This document shows, piece by piece, positions 45,233 to 53,049 of a DNA stretch of 64,000 nucleotides. Below the pieces are notes generated by a model. It did not search any database, was not told the DNA's origin, and worked only from the letters and a program-made list of their open reading frames with translations. The number at the start of each line of letters is the position of its first letter. The first letter of the stretch is position 1. The stretch covers positions 2,046,001 through 2,110,000 of the forward strand of contig NZ_JAJOZC010000001.1 in assembly GCF_023701695.1 (NCBI RefSeq), read 5' to 3'. Made by a program: the position numbers and the translations under genes. Origin of the DNA: Streptomyces sp. RKAG290 (GTDB lineage: Bacteria > Actinomycetota > Actinomycetes > Streptomycetales > Streptomycetaceae).

Positions 45233-45310
45233 TTAACGGAGCTGTGGTTCCGTTAAGATGAGGTGACCGTAGCAGAGCAGAGTGAATTAATGGAACTGGA
45301 GACCCGTTAT
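45233..45310. promoter_or_regulatory. Two TetR-type operators between pump and regulator
   Basis: TTAACGGA-N8-TCCGTTAA is a perfect dyad at 45233-45256. A second, weaker copy with identical geometry, TTAATGGA-N8-CCCGTTAT, is at 45287-45310 and overlaps the TetR ATG. Together they would allow repression of both divergent genes. Confidence 0.72.
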
Positions 45311-45920
45311 GACCTCGGAGAGCGTGGAACCCGGTACGGTCCGGCCCGGCGGCCGCACGGCCCGGGTCCGGGAATCCGTCCTGCGCGCGGCGGGTGACGC
45401 GCTGGCCGAGCACGGCTTCGACCGGCTCGACCTCGCCGATGTCGCGCGCCGCGCGGAGGTCGGCAAGACGACCGTCTACCGCCGCTGGTCGACCACCACC
45501 GGGCTCATCGCGGATCTGCTCGACGACATGGCCGAGCAGTCGTCGCCGCGTACGGCGACCGGCTCACTGGCCGAGGACCTCAGGGCCAACGCCCGGCTCG
45601 TGCTCAAGACCCTCACCGACCCGCGCCAGGGCGCCCTGTTCCGGTCCGTGATCGCGGCGGCGGCGTGCGACGCGCGCACCGCCCAGGCCCTGCACCGCTT
45701 CTACGCGATCCGCATCAAGGAGTGGTCCGGCTGCGTCGCCGAGGCCGTCGAGCGCGGCGAACTCCCCGCGGGCACGGATCCGGACGAGGTGATCCGTGCC
45801 GTGTCGGCGCCGCTCTACTACCGCCTGCTGGCCAGTGGCGACCCCCTCGACACGGCCGCCGCCGACCGCGCCGCCGAGGCCGCGGCGGCTGCCGCGAGGG
45901 CCGGGGCGTACGTGAGCTGA
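45309..45920 (+). CDS. TetR family repressor
   Basis: A 203-residue regulator. The DNA-binding domain is GRTARVRESVLRAAGDALAE, then FDRLDLADVARRAEVGKTTV and YRRWSTTTGLIADLLDDM, a textbook TetR helix-turn-helix. The C-terminal ligand domain (TetR_C_11-like) is RASRG-poor and Ala-rich, ending AAAARAGAYVS. ATG 45309 lies inside the weaker dyad, so the protein should repress its own gene as well as the divergent MFS exporter. The inducer is probably a pump substrate, which is inference from arrangement. Confidence 0.88.
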   Translation: MTSESVEPGTVRPGGRTARVRESVLRAAGDALAEHGFDRLDLADVARRAEVGKTTVYRRWSTTTGLIADLLDDMAEQSSPRTATGSLAEDLRANARLVLKTLTDPRQGALFRSVIAAAACDARTAQALHRFYAIRIKEWSGCVAEAVERGELPAGTDPDEVIRAVSAPLYYRLLASGDPLDTAAADRAAEAAAAAARAGAYVS

Positions 45921-45932
45921 GCTCCGGTCGGG

Positions 45933-46547
45933 TCAGCCCGCCCGGAGCCGGGCCGCCCAGGGGTGGTCCGCGCCCTCGGCCAGGGTGATCGTCTCGGTCA
46001 GCCAGGAGCGCCGGTCCTCGTCGAGCACCGGCAGTGCGGCCTCGAAGTCCTGTTCGTCCTTGGGGCGTCGGGACCTCGACTTGTAGAGGAGCTGGACCTC
46101 GGGGACGACGTAGGGGACGCCGTCCCCGGAGATCTCGCCGAGCCGGTCCAGCGGGAGGCGGATCCTGGGATCGCGGCGGAACACCCAGTCGGCGCCCTCC
46201 GCGTCATCGAGCATGAACTGGACGCGCCACGGTTCGGCCGGGCCCGGCCGGCACCAGATGTCGTGGACGTGCGCCGGCAGGATCTCGCCGGGGCGCCAGG
46301 GCCGCAGCGTGCCGGGCGGGTCGGCGGCCCACCACTCCCAGCCCGGCAGCACCTGCTGGGCGGCGAGCTGATCGCGGCGCAGCAGGAGCACGTCGATGTC
46401 GCCGTGTTCCCGGTAGGCGCGGCCGACGGCCAGTTCGACCGCGTAGCCGCCCGCGATCCACCACGGCGTGCGCAGCGGGGAGAGCAGGCGGACGGCTTCG
46501 CCGAGCGGCGGCGGGTCCCAGGGGCCCCAGGGGGTTTCCGTACGCAT
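45933..46547 (-). CDS. Nucleotidyltransferase-fold protein (lincosamide/aminoglycoside adenylyltransferase-like)
   Basis: A 204-residue protein whose core motif WWIAGGYAVELAVGRAYREH, then GDIDVLLLRRDQ, is the Gly-Gly plus Asp-x-Asp metal site of the small NTP-transferase fold seen in LinB/Lnu-like enzymes. VPEVQLLYKSRSRRPKDEQD near residues 165-185 is the usual C-terminal motif of this group. ATG 46547 is a good start. The family includes antibiotic adenylyltransferases but also many chromosomal members without known substrate, so resistance is only a possibility. It converges on the TetR gene. Confidence 0.75.
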   Translation of the reverse strand: MRTETPWGPWDPPPLGEAVRLLSPLRTPWWIAGGYAVELAVGRAYREHGDIDVLLLRRDQLAAQQVLPGWEWWAADPPGTLRPWRPGEILPAHVHDIWCRPGPAEPWRVQFMLDDAEGADWVFRRDPRIRLPLDRLGEISGDGVPYVVPEVQLLYKSRSRRPKDEQDFEAALPVLDEDRRSWLTETITLAEGADHPWAARLRAG

Positions 46548-46633
46548 CGGGTTCCGGTCGGTTCGTGGCGTCGGTCAGCCGGTCGTTCGCTCAACCGTCG
46601 TGACTGTCATTCGACTATTCGGCTGTTCGTCCG

Positions 46634-47566
46634 TCAGGCCGGTGTGAGGAGGTGCCGGTAGCTGTCCGGGTGTTCCTTGAGGTACGTGGCCAGGCTCTTG
46701 GCCGGGCGGCCGGTGAGCCTCGGTACGGCGTCCGAGACCGTGGCCATCTCTCCGGCGGCAATGGCCTCGTAGGACGTGACCCAGCCGGCCACCTCCCAGT
46801 CCTGCGCGCCGTAGCGGGACCGGGAGGCGTAGGCCTCCTCCCGCGTCTCCGGGGCGTAGGTGATCGTCCGTCCGGTGACCCGGCCCAGCTCCTCGGCCGC
46901 TTCGGCGAGGGTGAACGCCTCGGGGCCCGTCAGGTCGTACGTCTGCCCGTCGTGGGAGGGGCCCGAGAGGTCGGCGCCGGCCAGCAGGACCGCCGCGGCC
47001 GAATCGGCGATGTCCTCGTGGGCCACCGCTGCCACCCTGCCGTCACCGGCCGGTCCGCGCAGCACGCCGTCGGTACCGGTCATCGCCGGGAGGCCTGCGA
47101 GGTACCAGCTGTCACGCAGGAAGGTGTACCGGATCTCGGTCGTACGGATGTGCGCCTCGGTGTCCCAGTGGTCCCGGGCGAAGGTGAACGTCGCGTCGGG
47201 TGCGGCCCCGAGAAAGGAGACGTACACGATCCGTTCCACGCCGGCCGCCACCGCCGCGTCCACCGCGGTCATGTGCTCGCGGACCCGGTCCGGGCTCTCG
47301 TGCGCCGAGACGAGGAACAGCGTGTGCGCCCCGGCCAGGGCGCGGCGCATCGCCTCCCCGTCACCGTAGGCAGCGGCCGGAGCGGTGTCGGCGCCGGGCA
47401 GTTCGGGCAGCCTGGACGGGTCGCGCCCCAGGAGCCGCACCGGAACACCTGCGCGGGCCAGCCGCTTCGCGACCCGGCCGCCGAGCGCGCCGCTCGCACC
47501 GGTGACCGCGGTGAGGGGGCCGCTCGTGAGGCCTTCGGAACCGTGCGGGTGGTCTGTCGGGGTCAT
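46634..47566 (-). CDS. NAD(P)-binding NmrA-like SDR protein
   Basis: A 310-residue atypical short-chain dehydrogenase. The N-terminal nucleotide loop is AVTGASGALGGRVAKRLARA, then VPVRLLGRDPSRLPE. AGAHTLFLVSAHESPDRVRE and VERIVYVSFLGAAPDATFTF mark the NmrA/quinone-oxidoreductase-2-like group. The catalytic Tyr-x-x-x-Lys is not evident, as is normal for this subfamily. It may act as a redox sensor or NADPH-dependent reductase. Its ATG overlaps the end of the DUF952 gene in transcription order, since the DUF952 gene starts 47919 bases into the window's minus strand before it: the SDR stop side lies downstream at 46634 and its start (47566) overlaps the DUF952 stop (47563) by four bases. Confidence 0.8.
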   Translation of the reverse strand: MTPTDHPHGSEGLTSGPLTAVTGASGALGGRVAKRLARAGVPVRLLGRDPSRLPELPGADTAPAAAYGDGEAMRRALAGAHTLFLVSAHESPDRVREHMTAVDAAVAAGVERIVYVSFLGAAPDATFTFARDHWDTEAHIRTTEIRYTFLRDSWYLAGLPAMTGTDGVLRGPAGDGRVAAVAHEDIADSAAAVLLAGADLSGPSHDGQTYDLTGPEAFTLAEAAEELGRVTGRTITYAPETREEAYASRSRYGAQDWEVAGWVTSYEAIAAGEMATVSDAVPRLTGRPAKSLATYLKEHPDSYRHLLTPA

Positions 47567-47919
47567 GCGGGATCACCTTCCTTGCGCTGCCAGGGGCGCA
47601 CCTCCACGACCGCGTCGACCGGAACGGGTCCGTAGATGTGCGGGAACTCCTCGCCGCCCGGTGCGGCCGGCTCGTACCGGACGGGCGCGGGAAGCCGCTC
47701 GGTGTCGATGACGAGCACCACGAGGTCCTGGTCGCCGGCTCCGGCCCGGCACCCGGCGCCGTACAGCATCTCGGCCACACCGGCGAGCTGGTGGGGCAAC
47801 GAGCAGTGGATGAAGCCCTCTTCGTGCAGGGTGCGGCCGCGGGTGGACATCTCGTACGTCCCGATCCCGCGGGCCGCCTCCCACAGCGGGCCTTCGGTGA
47901 GGTGCAGCAGTTCGGCCAT
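47563..47919 (-). CDS. DUF952 family protein
   Basis: A 118-residue DUF952 protein: MAELLHLTEGPLWEAARGIG, then EGFIHCSLPHQLAGVAEMLY, DLVVLVIDTERLPAPVRYEP and FPHIYGPVPVDAVVEVRPWQ. The fold is related to ADP-ribosyltransferase-like/RNA 2'-phosphotransferase architectures, with conserved FIHCS and PHIYGP motifs, but no activity is known. It is translationally coupled to the downstream SDR gene (stop and ATG overlap). It is a common small soluble protein in actinomycetes. Confidence 0.82.
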   Translation of the reverse strand: MAELLHLTEGPLWEAARGIGTYEMSTRGRTLHEEGFIHCSLPHQLAGVAEMLYGAGCRAGAGDQDLVVLVIDTERLPAPVRYEPAAPGGEEFPHIYGPVPVDAVVEVRPWQRKEGDPA

Positions 47920-47929
47920 GGGCCAAAAC

Positions 47930-48150
47930 TAGTCGCGGTGACGCGTCCGCCGGGCCATCGGCGTGGCCGCCGATCCCGCGATCGACAGCACGGCCGCGAT
48001 CCCGCCGGTCCCCTGTTCACCGCCGCGCGAACCCGTGTTCGGGAGTTCGCCTCCGGGCCCTCGGTCGCCGCGGCGGCCTCCCTGACCTGGCCACGACGCC
48101 CACGAAGGTGCCGGTGTTGCTGATGTGGGTTCCGCCGGCGGCCCCCTCAG
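47930..48150 (-). pseudogene. Possible 3' remnant of an LPxTG surface protein
   Basis: The minus strand encodes GGELPNTGSRGGEQGTGGIA followed by AVLSIAGSAATPMARRTRHR and a stop at 47930. That is a sortase-like layout: LPxTG, hydrophobic stretch, Arg-rich tail. Upstream in another frame is THISNTGTFVGVVA. No start codon or ribosome site is seen before it meets the end of the epimerase gene at 48147. It is either a decayed fragment or a chance match, since the hydrophobic stretch is short. Confidence 0.3.
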
Positions 48151-49160
48151 CCCGCCAGCAGCTTCGCCTCGATCTGCGGATCGAGGCCCACCGGGGGGCG
48201 GTCGGGCCGCTGCGGTGCGGTGCCGCCCTGTTCGCACAGCCACGTCCAGGTGTCGGCCACCGTCTCCGCCACCGGCCTGCAGTGCAGCCCCGTGGCGTAC
48301 GCCCTGCTGACGTCGCCCTGGTGCAGGGTGTCGTACAGCTCCCCCGGCGGCAGCCAGACCGGCAGGTCGCTCCAGGGCTCGACGCCCGCCGCGAGGATGG
48401 TCTCGGTGTCGGTCCAGCGCAGCTCGGCTCCGGAACCGGTGGCACGTACACAGGCGTCGAGCAGTTCCCCCATCGTGGTGTGTCCGGGGCGGCTGACCAG
48501 GTTGTACGGGCCGTGCAGGCCGCCCTCCGCGGCATCCAGCAGCCATGCGGCGAGGTCGCGGACGTCGATGTACTGGAGCGGCAGATCCGGTGTTCCCGGT
48601 GCCAGCACGGGGCCGCCGCGGGCGATCCGGTTCAGCCACCACGGCAGCCGCCCGATGTTCTCCCAAGGGCCGATGACCAGCCCCGCCCGAACCAGGAGCG
48701 CGCGGTCGCCGAAGGCGTCCAGCGCCGCCAGTTCACCGCCGCGCTTGGCCTGGGGGTAGGGGACGTCGCCGCCCGCGTCGGGCGAGGCGCCCTCGACCAG
48801 CGGTGCGTCTTCGTCCAGGCCCGCCGGTGTCGGGTAGTCGTACACGGAACGGCTTGAGACGTACGCGTACCGCGCGGCCCGGCCGGACAGCAGCCGGGCC
48901 GCGTCCCGTACGACCGACGGGGCGGCGCTCCAGGTGTCGACCACCAGGTCCCACGTGTAGGTGCCCTCGGCCGGCGCCTCCACGGCCGCGAGCGCGGCCA
49001 GACCGTCCTCGGCGGTGCGGTCGCCGAGCAGTTCGGCCACACCGGGCGGCGCTCCGTGGTGGCCGCGGTGGAACACCGTGACCTCCCACCCCCGCGCCAG
49101 CGCATCGTCGGTGACGGCCCGGCCGACGAATTCCGTACCACCCAGCATCAGAAGCCTCAT
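48147..49160 (-). CDS. NAD-dependent epimerase/dehydratase (extended SDR)
   Basis: A 337-residue extended SDR. The nucleotide loop is MRLLMLGGTEFVGRAVTDDA, and ARYAYVSSRSVYDYPTPAG includes the usual Ser region. AKRGGELAALDAFGDRALLV provides Lys in the place of the YxxxK Lys (preceded by YPQAK). LPLQYIDVRDLAAWLLDAAE is a typical C-terminal substrate-domain motif. ATG 49160 begins the Rossmann strand directly. Members act on nucleotide sugars or are reductases of unknown substrate. It lies downstream of the LysR gene, and a 140-base gap separates them. Confidence 0.82.
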   Translation of the reverse strand: MRLLMLGGTEFVGRAVTDDALARGWEVTVFHRGHHGAPPGVAELLGDRTAEDGLAALAAVEAPAEGTYTWDLVVDTWSAAPSVVRDAARLLSGRAARYAYVSSRSVYDYPTPAGLDEDAPLVEGASPDAGGDVPYPQAKRGGELAALDAFGDRALLVRAGLVIGPWENIGRLPWWLNRIARGGPVLAPGTPDLPLQYIDVRDLAAWLLDAAEGGLHGPYNLVSRPGHTTMGELLDACVRATGSGAELRWTDTETILAAGVEPWSDLPVWLPPGELYDTLHQGDVSRAYATGLHCRPVAETVADTWTWLCEQGGTAPQRPDRPPVGLDPQIEAKLLAG

Positions 49161-49300
49161 GATCTCGACTCTGCCCTTCGGCGCCGCGATCCGGAAAGGT
49201 CCTCGCTCTGGGCTGAATCACCCCGGACACGGGAAACCAAGGGGGAATCGGGGCCCGAGCATGAGCGGGTGTCGGGGCCCGGCCGGGAAGGGCGCCGTGC

Positions 49301-50251
49301 TCAGGAGAGAGCGAGCGGGCTGCGGTTGCGCAGCAACCACTGGTGGTAGCCGTCCGCCCGGCGCGCCGCCTCCCGGTAGGCGGCCTCCAGCTCGCCGTAC
49401 ACCGCCGCCATGTCGGCGCCGGGCCGGGAGACCAGCAGCAGCCGCACGGCGAGCGGGTCGTCGCGCAGCGGGCGGATCGCCATGTCGTCGCGCGGGCCCG
49501 AGGTCGGCTGGCAGGGGGCGACCGCCTCGCCGAGAACGACCAGGGAGGCGGCGGTGAGGTAGTCGCCGTGCAGCACGGTCGGCTCGACACCGGCCGCGCC
49601 GAACACCCGGCGCAGACCGTCCCATTCACCGTCCACCGTGGGATCGACCATCCACCGGTCGGCGGCCAGGTCGGTCAGGTCGACGACGGGAAGGGCGGCG
49701 GCCGGGTGGTCGCGGGCCATCGAGACGAACTGCGGCTCGCGGTCCACCAGCACCCGCTGCACCAGGCCGTCCGGCATGTACAGCGGGCAGCCCTCCACCT
49801 CGTGGACGAAGGCGACGTCGAGCCGCCCGGCCTCGACGGCCCGCAGCAGGGCATGGGCCGACACGTCGACCCGAAGGGAGATGTCCGTCCCGGGCAGCCG
49901 GATCCGCAGCCTGCGCAGCCAGCCGCCGATGACCCGGCTGGCGGTACAGCCGATCCGCAGCCGGGGGCCGCCGGAGCGGGCCGCGTCGGCCTCCGCCTTC
50001 GCGTCGGTGACCAGGGCCCTCATCCCGTCCACGAGCGGACGGGCCCGGCTGAGGACGGCGTGGCCGAGCAGAGTGGGGCGGCAGCCGGTGCGTTCGCGGC
50101 TGAACAGCTCGGCCCCGAGGGAGTTCTCGATCCGCCGCAGCTGCGTGGTGAGCGAGGGCTGGCTCACGCCCAGCCTGCGGGCGGCCCGGTGCAGGCTGCC
50201 CGTGTCGGCGATGGCGCACAGCGCCCTGAGGTGCCTCACCTCAAGCTCCAT
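49301..50251 (-). CDS. LysR family transcriptional regulator
   Basis: A 316-residue LysR regulator. The winged helix spans residues 1-60 (MELEVRHLRALCAIADTGSL, HRAARRLGVSQPSLTTQLRR, IENSLGAELFSR). The substrate-binding domain follows from ~90 (LRIGCTASRVIGGWLRRLRI). It is divergent from the snapalysin gene, with 265 bases between them. The small neutral protease genes of Streptomyces are classically flanked by a divergent LysR activator, so control of snpA is a sound inference. No T-N11-A site was pinned with confidence. Confidence 0.88.
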   Translation of the reverse strand: MELEVRHLRALCAIADTGSLHRAARRLGVSQPSLTTQLRRIENSLGAELFSRERTGCRPTLLGHAVLSRARPLVDGMRALVTDAKAEADAARSGGPRLRIGCTASRVIGGWLRRLRIRLPGTDISLRVDVSAHALLRAVEAGRLDVAFVHEVEGCPLYMPDGLVQRVLVDREPQFVSMARDHPAAALPVVDLTDLAADRWMVDPTVDGEWDGLRRVFGAAGVEPTVLHGDYLTAASLVVLGEAVAPCQPTSGPRDDMAIRPLRDDPLAVRLLLVSRPGADMAAVYGELEAAYREAARRADGYHQWLLRNRSPLALS

Positions 50252-50516
50252 GTGCCGAGGGTAGGACGGCGGGACCCTACCGCACCAGACACCCCAACCC
50301 CACCAAACGCCGCCAATTCAGCGGTCGTCGGAATGCACGGCACCGTTTGTGTCCGCTCGCGGCCCTCCGGTTCTCCGCGGGGTGATAGGGCCGTGCTATC
50401 CCCAGTTGGCATCATCCGCACCGGCTCCGATTCGCCGACACTCTCTCCGTACCGCCCCCGTCCGAGTCCGATCATCGGACGGGTTCCTCTGACAGGTAAC
50501 TGGTAGGAGATCCCCC

Positions 50517-51186
50517 ATGAGACACCCCAGGACCGTCACGTCTGCCGTGCTCGGCCTCGGCTTCGGCCTTGCCGCCGCGCTGGGTACCACCCCGCGCTCG
50601 CCTCTGCCGCCCCGGCGCCTGCCGCTCCCTCCTCGGCCCCCACGCCGCGTACACCGCCCACGCCGGCTCGCACGAGAGCGCCGCCGCCAACAAGGCGTTC
50701 TTCGATGCGGTGGTGAAGTCCGTTGCCGAGAAGCGCGCAGCGAACCCCGGCCTCAAGTCGGTCACGATCGTCTACAGCACCGCCAACGCCCCCAGCTTCC
50801 GCACCCAGATAGCCAACAGCGCACAGATCTGGAACAGCTCGGTCTCCAACGTCCAGCTGCAGGAAGGCTCCAACGCCGACTTCACGTACTACGAGGGCGA
50901 CGACCCGAGCGGCTCGTACGCCAGCACCGACGGGCATGGCAACGGCTACATCTTCCTCGACTACGCGCAGAACCAGCAGTACGACTCGACCCGCGTCACG
51001 ACCCACGAGACCGGGCACGTGCTCGGCCTGCCGGACGACTACTCGGGTCCGTGCAGCGAGCTGATGTCGGGCGGCGGCCCCGGCCCGTCCTGCACCAACC
51101 CGTATCCGGACACGAACGAGCGCAACCAGGTGAACTACCTGTGGCAGAACGGCTTCGCGGCCGCGCTCGCCCGCAGCGGTTCCTGA
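50517..51186 (+). CDS. snpA: Snapalysin (secreted small neutral metalloprotease), two apparent frameshifts
   Basis: ATG 50517 follows TAGGAGA. The signal peptide begins [20 protein letters not shown]. The frame breaks at a C4 run (50590-50593) and a C5 run (50637-50641). One base added at each gives [20 protein letters not shown] and then [20 protein letters not shown], a normal export signal with an ALA-type cleavage site and propeptide. The mature enzyme has the zinc site [12 protein letters not shown] (the HExxHxxGxxD of M7 peptidases) and two disulphide cysteines ([17 protein letters not shown]). The joined length is 223 residues, normal for snapalysin. It is secreted and degrades milk-type proteins. 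Confidence 0.88.
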
Positions 51187-51197
51187 CCCTGCCACCC

Positions 51198-51226
51198 GGG
51201 GCCACCTCGCAGGACGAGGTGGCCCC
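51198..51226 (+). terminator. Terminator after snapalysin gene
   Basis: GGGGCCACCTCG (51198-51209) and CGAGGTGGCCCC (51215-51226) pair perfectly over a five-base loop, 11 bases past the stop. A second, weaker inverted repeat follows at about 51238-51269 (GGGTCCCTCTCC and GGAGGGGGACCC). Confidence 0.85.
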
Positions 51227-51272
51227 CTCGTGACCCAGGGGGTCCCTCTCCGATACGGAGGGGGACCCTCGT

Positions 51273-51399
51273 GCACGGACGTTGCCACCTTCCGGCACGG
51301 AGGCGGGCCCTTAGCAGCACGCACGGACGTTGCCTCCCGGTACGGCGGCGGGCACTCGCGGCACGGAGGTGCCCTTCGTGGCAGTGCACGGACGTTGTC
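51273..51399. repeat. Three dispersed copies of a 14-bp repeat
   Basis: GCACGGACGTTGCC at 51273-51286 and 51321-51334, and GCACGGACGTTGTC at 51386-51399, with related GGCACGGAG units between. They lie in the non-genic stretch between snpA and the GntR gene. Confidence 0.75.
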
Positions 51400-51451
51400 C
51401 CTCCCGGCACGGAGATGCCTGCTCCCGCGGCATGGAGCGTCGTACCGGCCG

Positions 51452-51811
51452 CTACCCGGCGTTCAGTTCGGTACGGACGAGGGCCAGGAGTTCCTCCTCC
51501 GTCATCCCGATCTCACGGGCGTCGACGACCACCGCGCGTACCCGCTCCAGCAGCCGGGCGCGGTGCGGGGAGGCACCCGCGGTAACGACCGCGCCGCGTC
51601 CCCGGCGCAGTTCGATCAGGCCCTCCTCGCGCAGCCGCTGGTAGCCGCGCAGCGCCGTGTGCACGTTGACCCCCAGCGACTCGGCAAGGACCCGGGCGGC
51701 GGGCAGTCTCTCGCCGGGAGCCACCGCCCCGTCGACGACGGCACGGCGCACGCAGGCCGCGATCTGGTCCCCCAGCGGAACGGTGGAGGTGGGGTCGACC
51801 CGGAAGAGCAT
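51452..51811 (-). CDS. GntR/YtrA-type regulator
   Basis: A 119-residue YtrA-subfamily regulator, which has a winged helix and only a short tail. Residues ~10-75 hold GDQIAACVRRAVVDGAVAPG, LPAARVLAESLGVNVHTALR and GYQRLREEGLIELRRGRGA. The C-terminal ~40 residues (RARLLERVRAVVVDAREIGM) form the dimer helices. ATG 51811 lies just after the DUF1648 stop, so the gene is second in a two-gene operon. YtrA regulators typically repress their own membrane-protein operon, and the 12-bp perfect dyad upstream of the DUF1648 gene is the obvious target. Confidence 0.85.
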   Translation of the reverse strand: MLFRVDPTSTVPLGDQIAACVRRAVVDGAVAPGERLPAARVLAESLGVNVHTALRGYQRLREEGLIELRRGRGAVVTAGASPHRARLLERVRAVVVDAREIGMTEEELLALVRTELNAG

Positions 51812-51813
51812 GG

Positions 51814-52797
51814 TCAGTGTTCCGTTCGGCGTTGGTCGATCAGGGTGTTGAGGAGCGCGGCAGCGGTCGCCGAGTCGTCGACGGTCACCGCGAAGTCCCG
51901 GCCGCCGGACAGCCGCGCCACGAGCCCCTCCCCGGAGCGGATCATGACCCCGGTGCGCCCCGCCCGGACCCGGTACCCCCATCCCCCGTACTCCGCCAGG
52001 GCGTTGATGTTCCGGCTGGTCGCCGTCTCGATCCGGTCCAGCGGGACCCTTATGCGGGGCCAGGGCAGCACTCCGGAGACGGTGATGCCCCGCCGGTCCA
52101 CGCTCACGTACGGGTGGGCGAAGCTCGCCAGGACCGCGCCCACGAGGAGAGCCGGCACCGCCGCCGCCCAGCCCGCGGTGAACAGCAGGATGAACCCGCT
52201 TCCGACCACCACGAGCGCGACCGCCGGCGGCCACCAGGTCCCGGCACTGCGCGCCCACCCCGCGACCTCCCCGTCGGCCAGCACGATCCGTTCGCCCTCC
52301 CCGGCAGGCCCGGCGGCGGACGGGCCCTGCGGCACCGGAAGGAGCCCGGCGATCAGCAGCCCGAGCCCGAAGGCGAGCACCGCGACCCCGATCCCCGCGG
52401 CCAGGTGCCACATCGGGAACGAGACCGCCTGGGCCCGGCCCTTCGCGTCCTCGGCGGCATCCACGTTGATGAGCAGGACGACCGCCATCAGGTAGCCGAG
52501 GAATCCCGCGACGGCGTAGCCGCCGGCGACCAGTCTGCGGTGAGCGGCGCCGGAGAACTTCCCCGCGACCGTCATCAGGGTCGACAGCGTGCCTGTACCG
52601 ACCAGCAGCAGCACGGTGACCACGACGTAAGAGGTCTGGCTCGCATGGTCGTTCGCCCTGCCGTTGCCCACGAAATGGCTGGCCAGCTGCGCGGGCAGCC
52701 GGTCCCGGCGGGTGGCGAAGAGGGTCAGGTCGGCGGCGGTTGCGAGCAGGAACGGCAGCGCGGCAAGGGCTGCACGGGCGGCATTCTTCCGGTTCAT
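51814..52797 (-). CDS. DUF1648 membrane protein
   Basis: A 327-residue integral membrane protein with about six hydrophobic segments: AALAALPFLLATAADLTLF, SYVVVTVLLLVGTGTLSTLM, GYAVAGFLGYLMAVVLLINV, HLAAGIGVAVLAFGLGLLIA, and AVALVVVGSGFILLFTAGWA with AAVPALLVGAVLASFAHPY. DUF1648 is at the N-terminus (ATRRDRLPAQLASHFVGNGR). The cytoplasmic C-terminus (RIRVPLDRIETATSRNINAL) resembles a PH-like domain. ATG 52797 follows GGAGG-TTTTA. That ribosome site is one arm of a perfect hairpin. It is co-transcribed with the GntR gene. Confidence 0.82.
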   Translation of the reverse strand: MNRKNAARAALAALPFLLATAADLTLFATRRDRLPAQLASHFVGNGRANDHASQTSYVVVTVLLLVGTGTLSTLMTVAGKFSGAAHRRLVAGGYAVAGFLGYLMAVVLLINVDAAEDAKGRAQAVSFPMWHLAAGIGVAVLAFGLGLLIAGLLPVPQGPSAAGPAGEGERIVLADGEVAGWARSAGTWWPPAVALVVVGSGFILLFTAGWAAAVPALLVGAVLASFAHPYVSVDRRGITVSGVLPWPRIRVPLDRIETATSRNINALAEYGGWGYRVRAGRTGVMIRSGEGLVARLSGGRDFAVTVDDSATAAALLNTLIDQRRTEH

Positions 52798-52802
52798 TAA
52801 AA

Positions 52803-52837
52803 CCTCCATTGTTCGCATGCTAGTAGAACAATGGAGG
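52803..52837 (-). promoter_or_regulatory. Perfect 12-bp inverted repeat: operator and/or RBS-sequestering hairpin
   Basis: CCTCCATTGTTC and GAACAATGGAGG flank 11 bases, directly ahead of the DUF1648 ATG. On the minus strand the second arm contains the GGAGG ribosome site, so RNA folding would hide it. As DNA it is a typical YtrA operator. Confidence 0.72.
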
Positions 52838-53049
52838 CGCGGCAATGCCGAACCCGCCTGACGGTGACGCGCTGTCAGGCGGGTTCGGCGGTAGGGGGTT
52901 CGGTGGTAGGCGTTCCGGGATACGTGAGCCGGTGCGGGCGCTCAGGCCCGGTTCAGGCGGTCAGCACCGGGACGGGTGGACGGAACCGGGTCGGGCGGTC
53001 CGCATCGGGGCGGGCGGTCGGAACCGGGGCGGGGCGGTCCGGGCGGCGG

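Noticed and set aside
45933..46547. Calling this gene an antibiotic resistance determinant
   Set aside because: The nucleotidyltransferase fold is clear, but chromosomal members of this family in Streptomyces mostly have unknown substrates.
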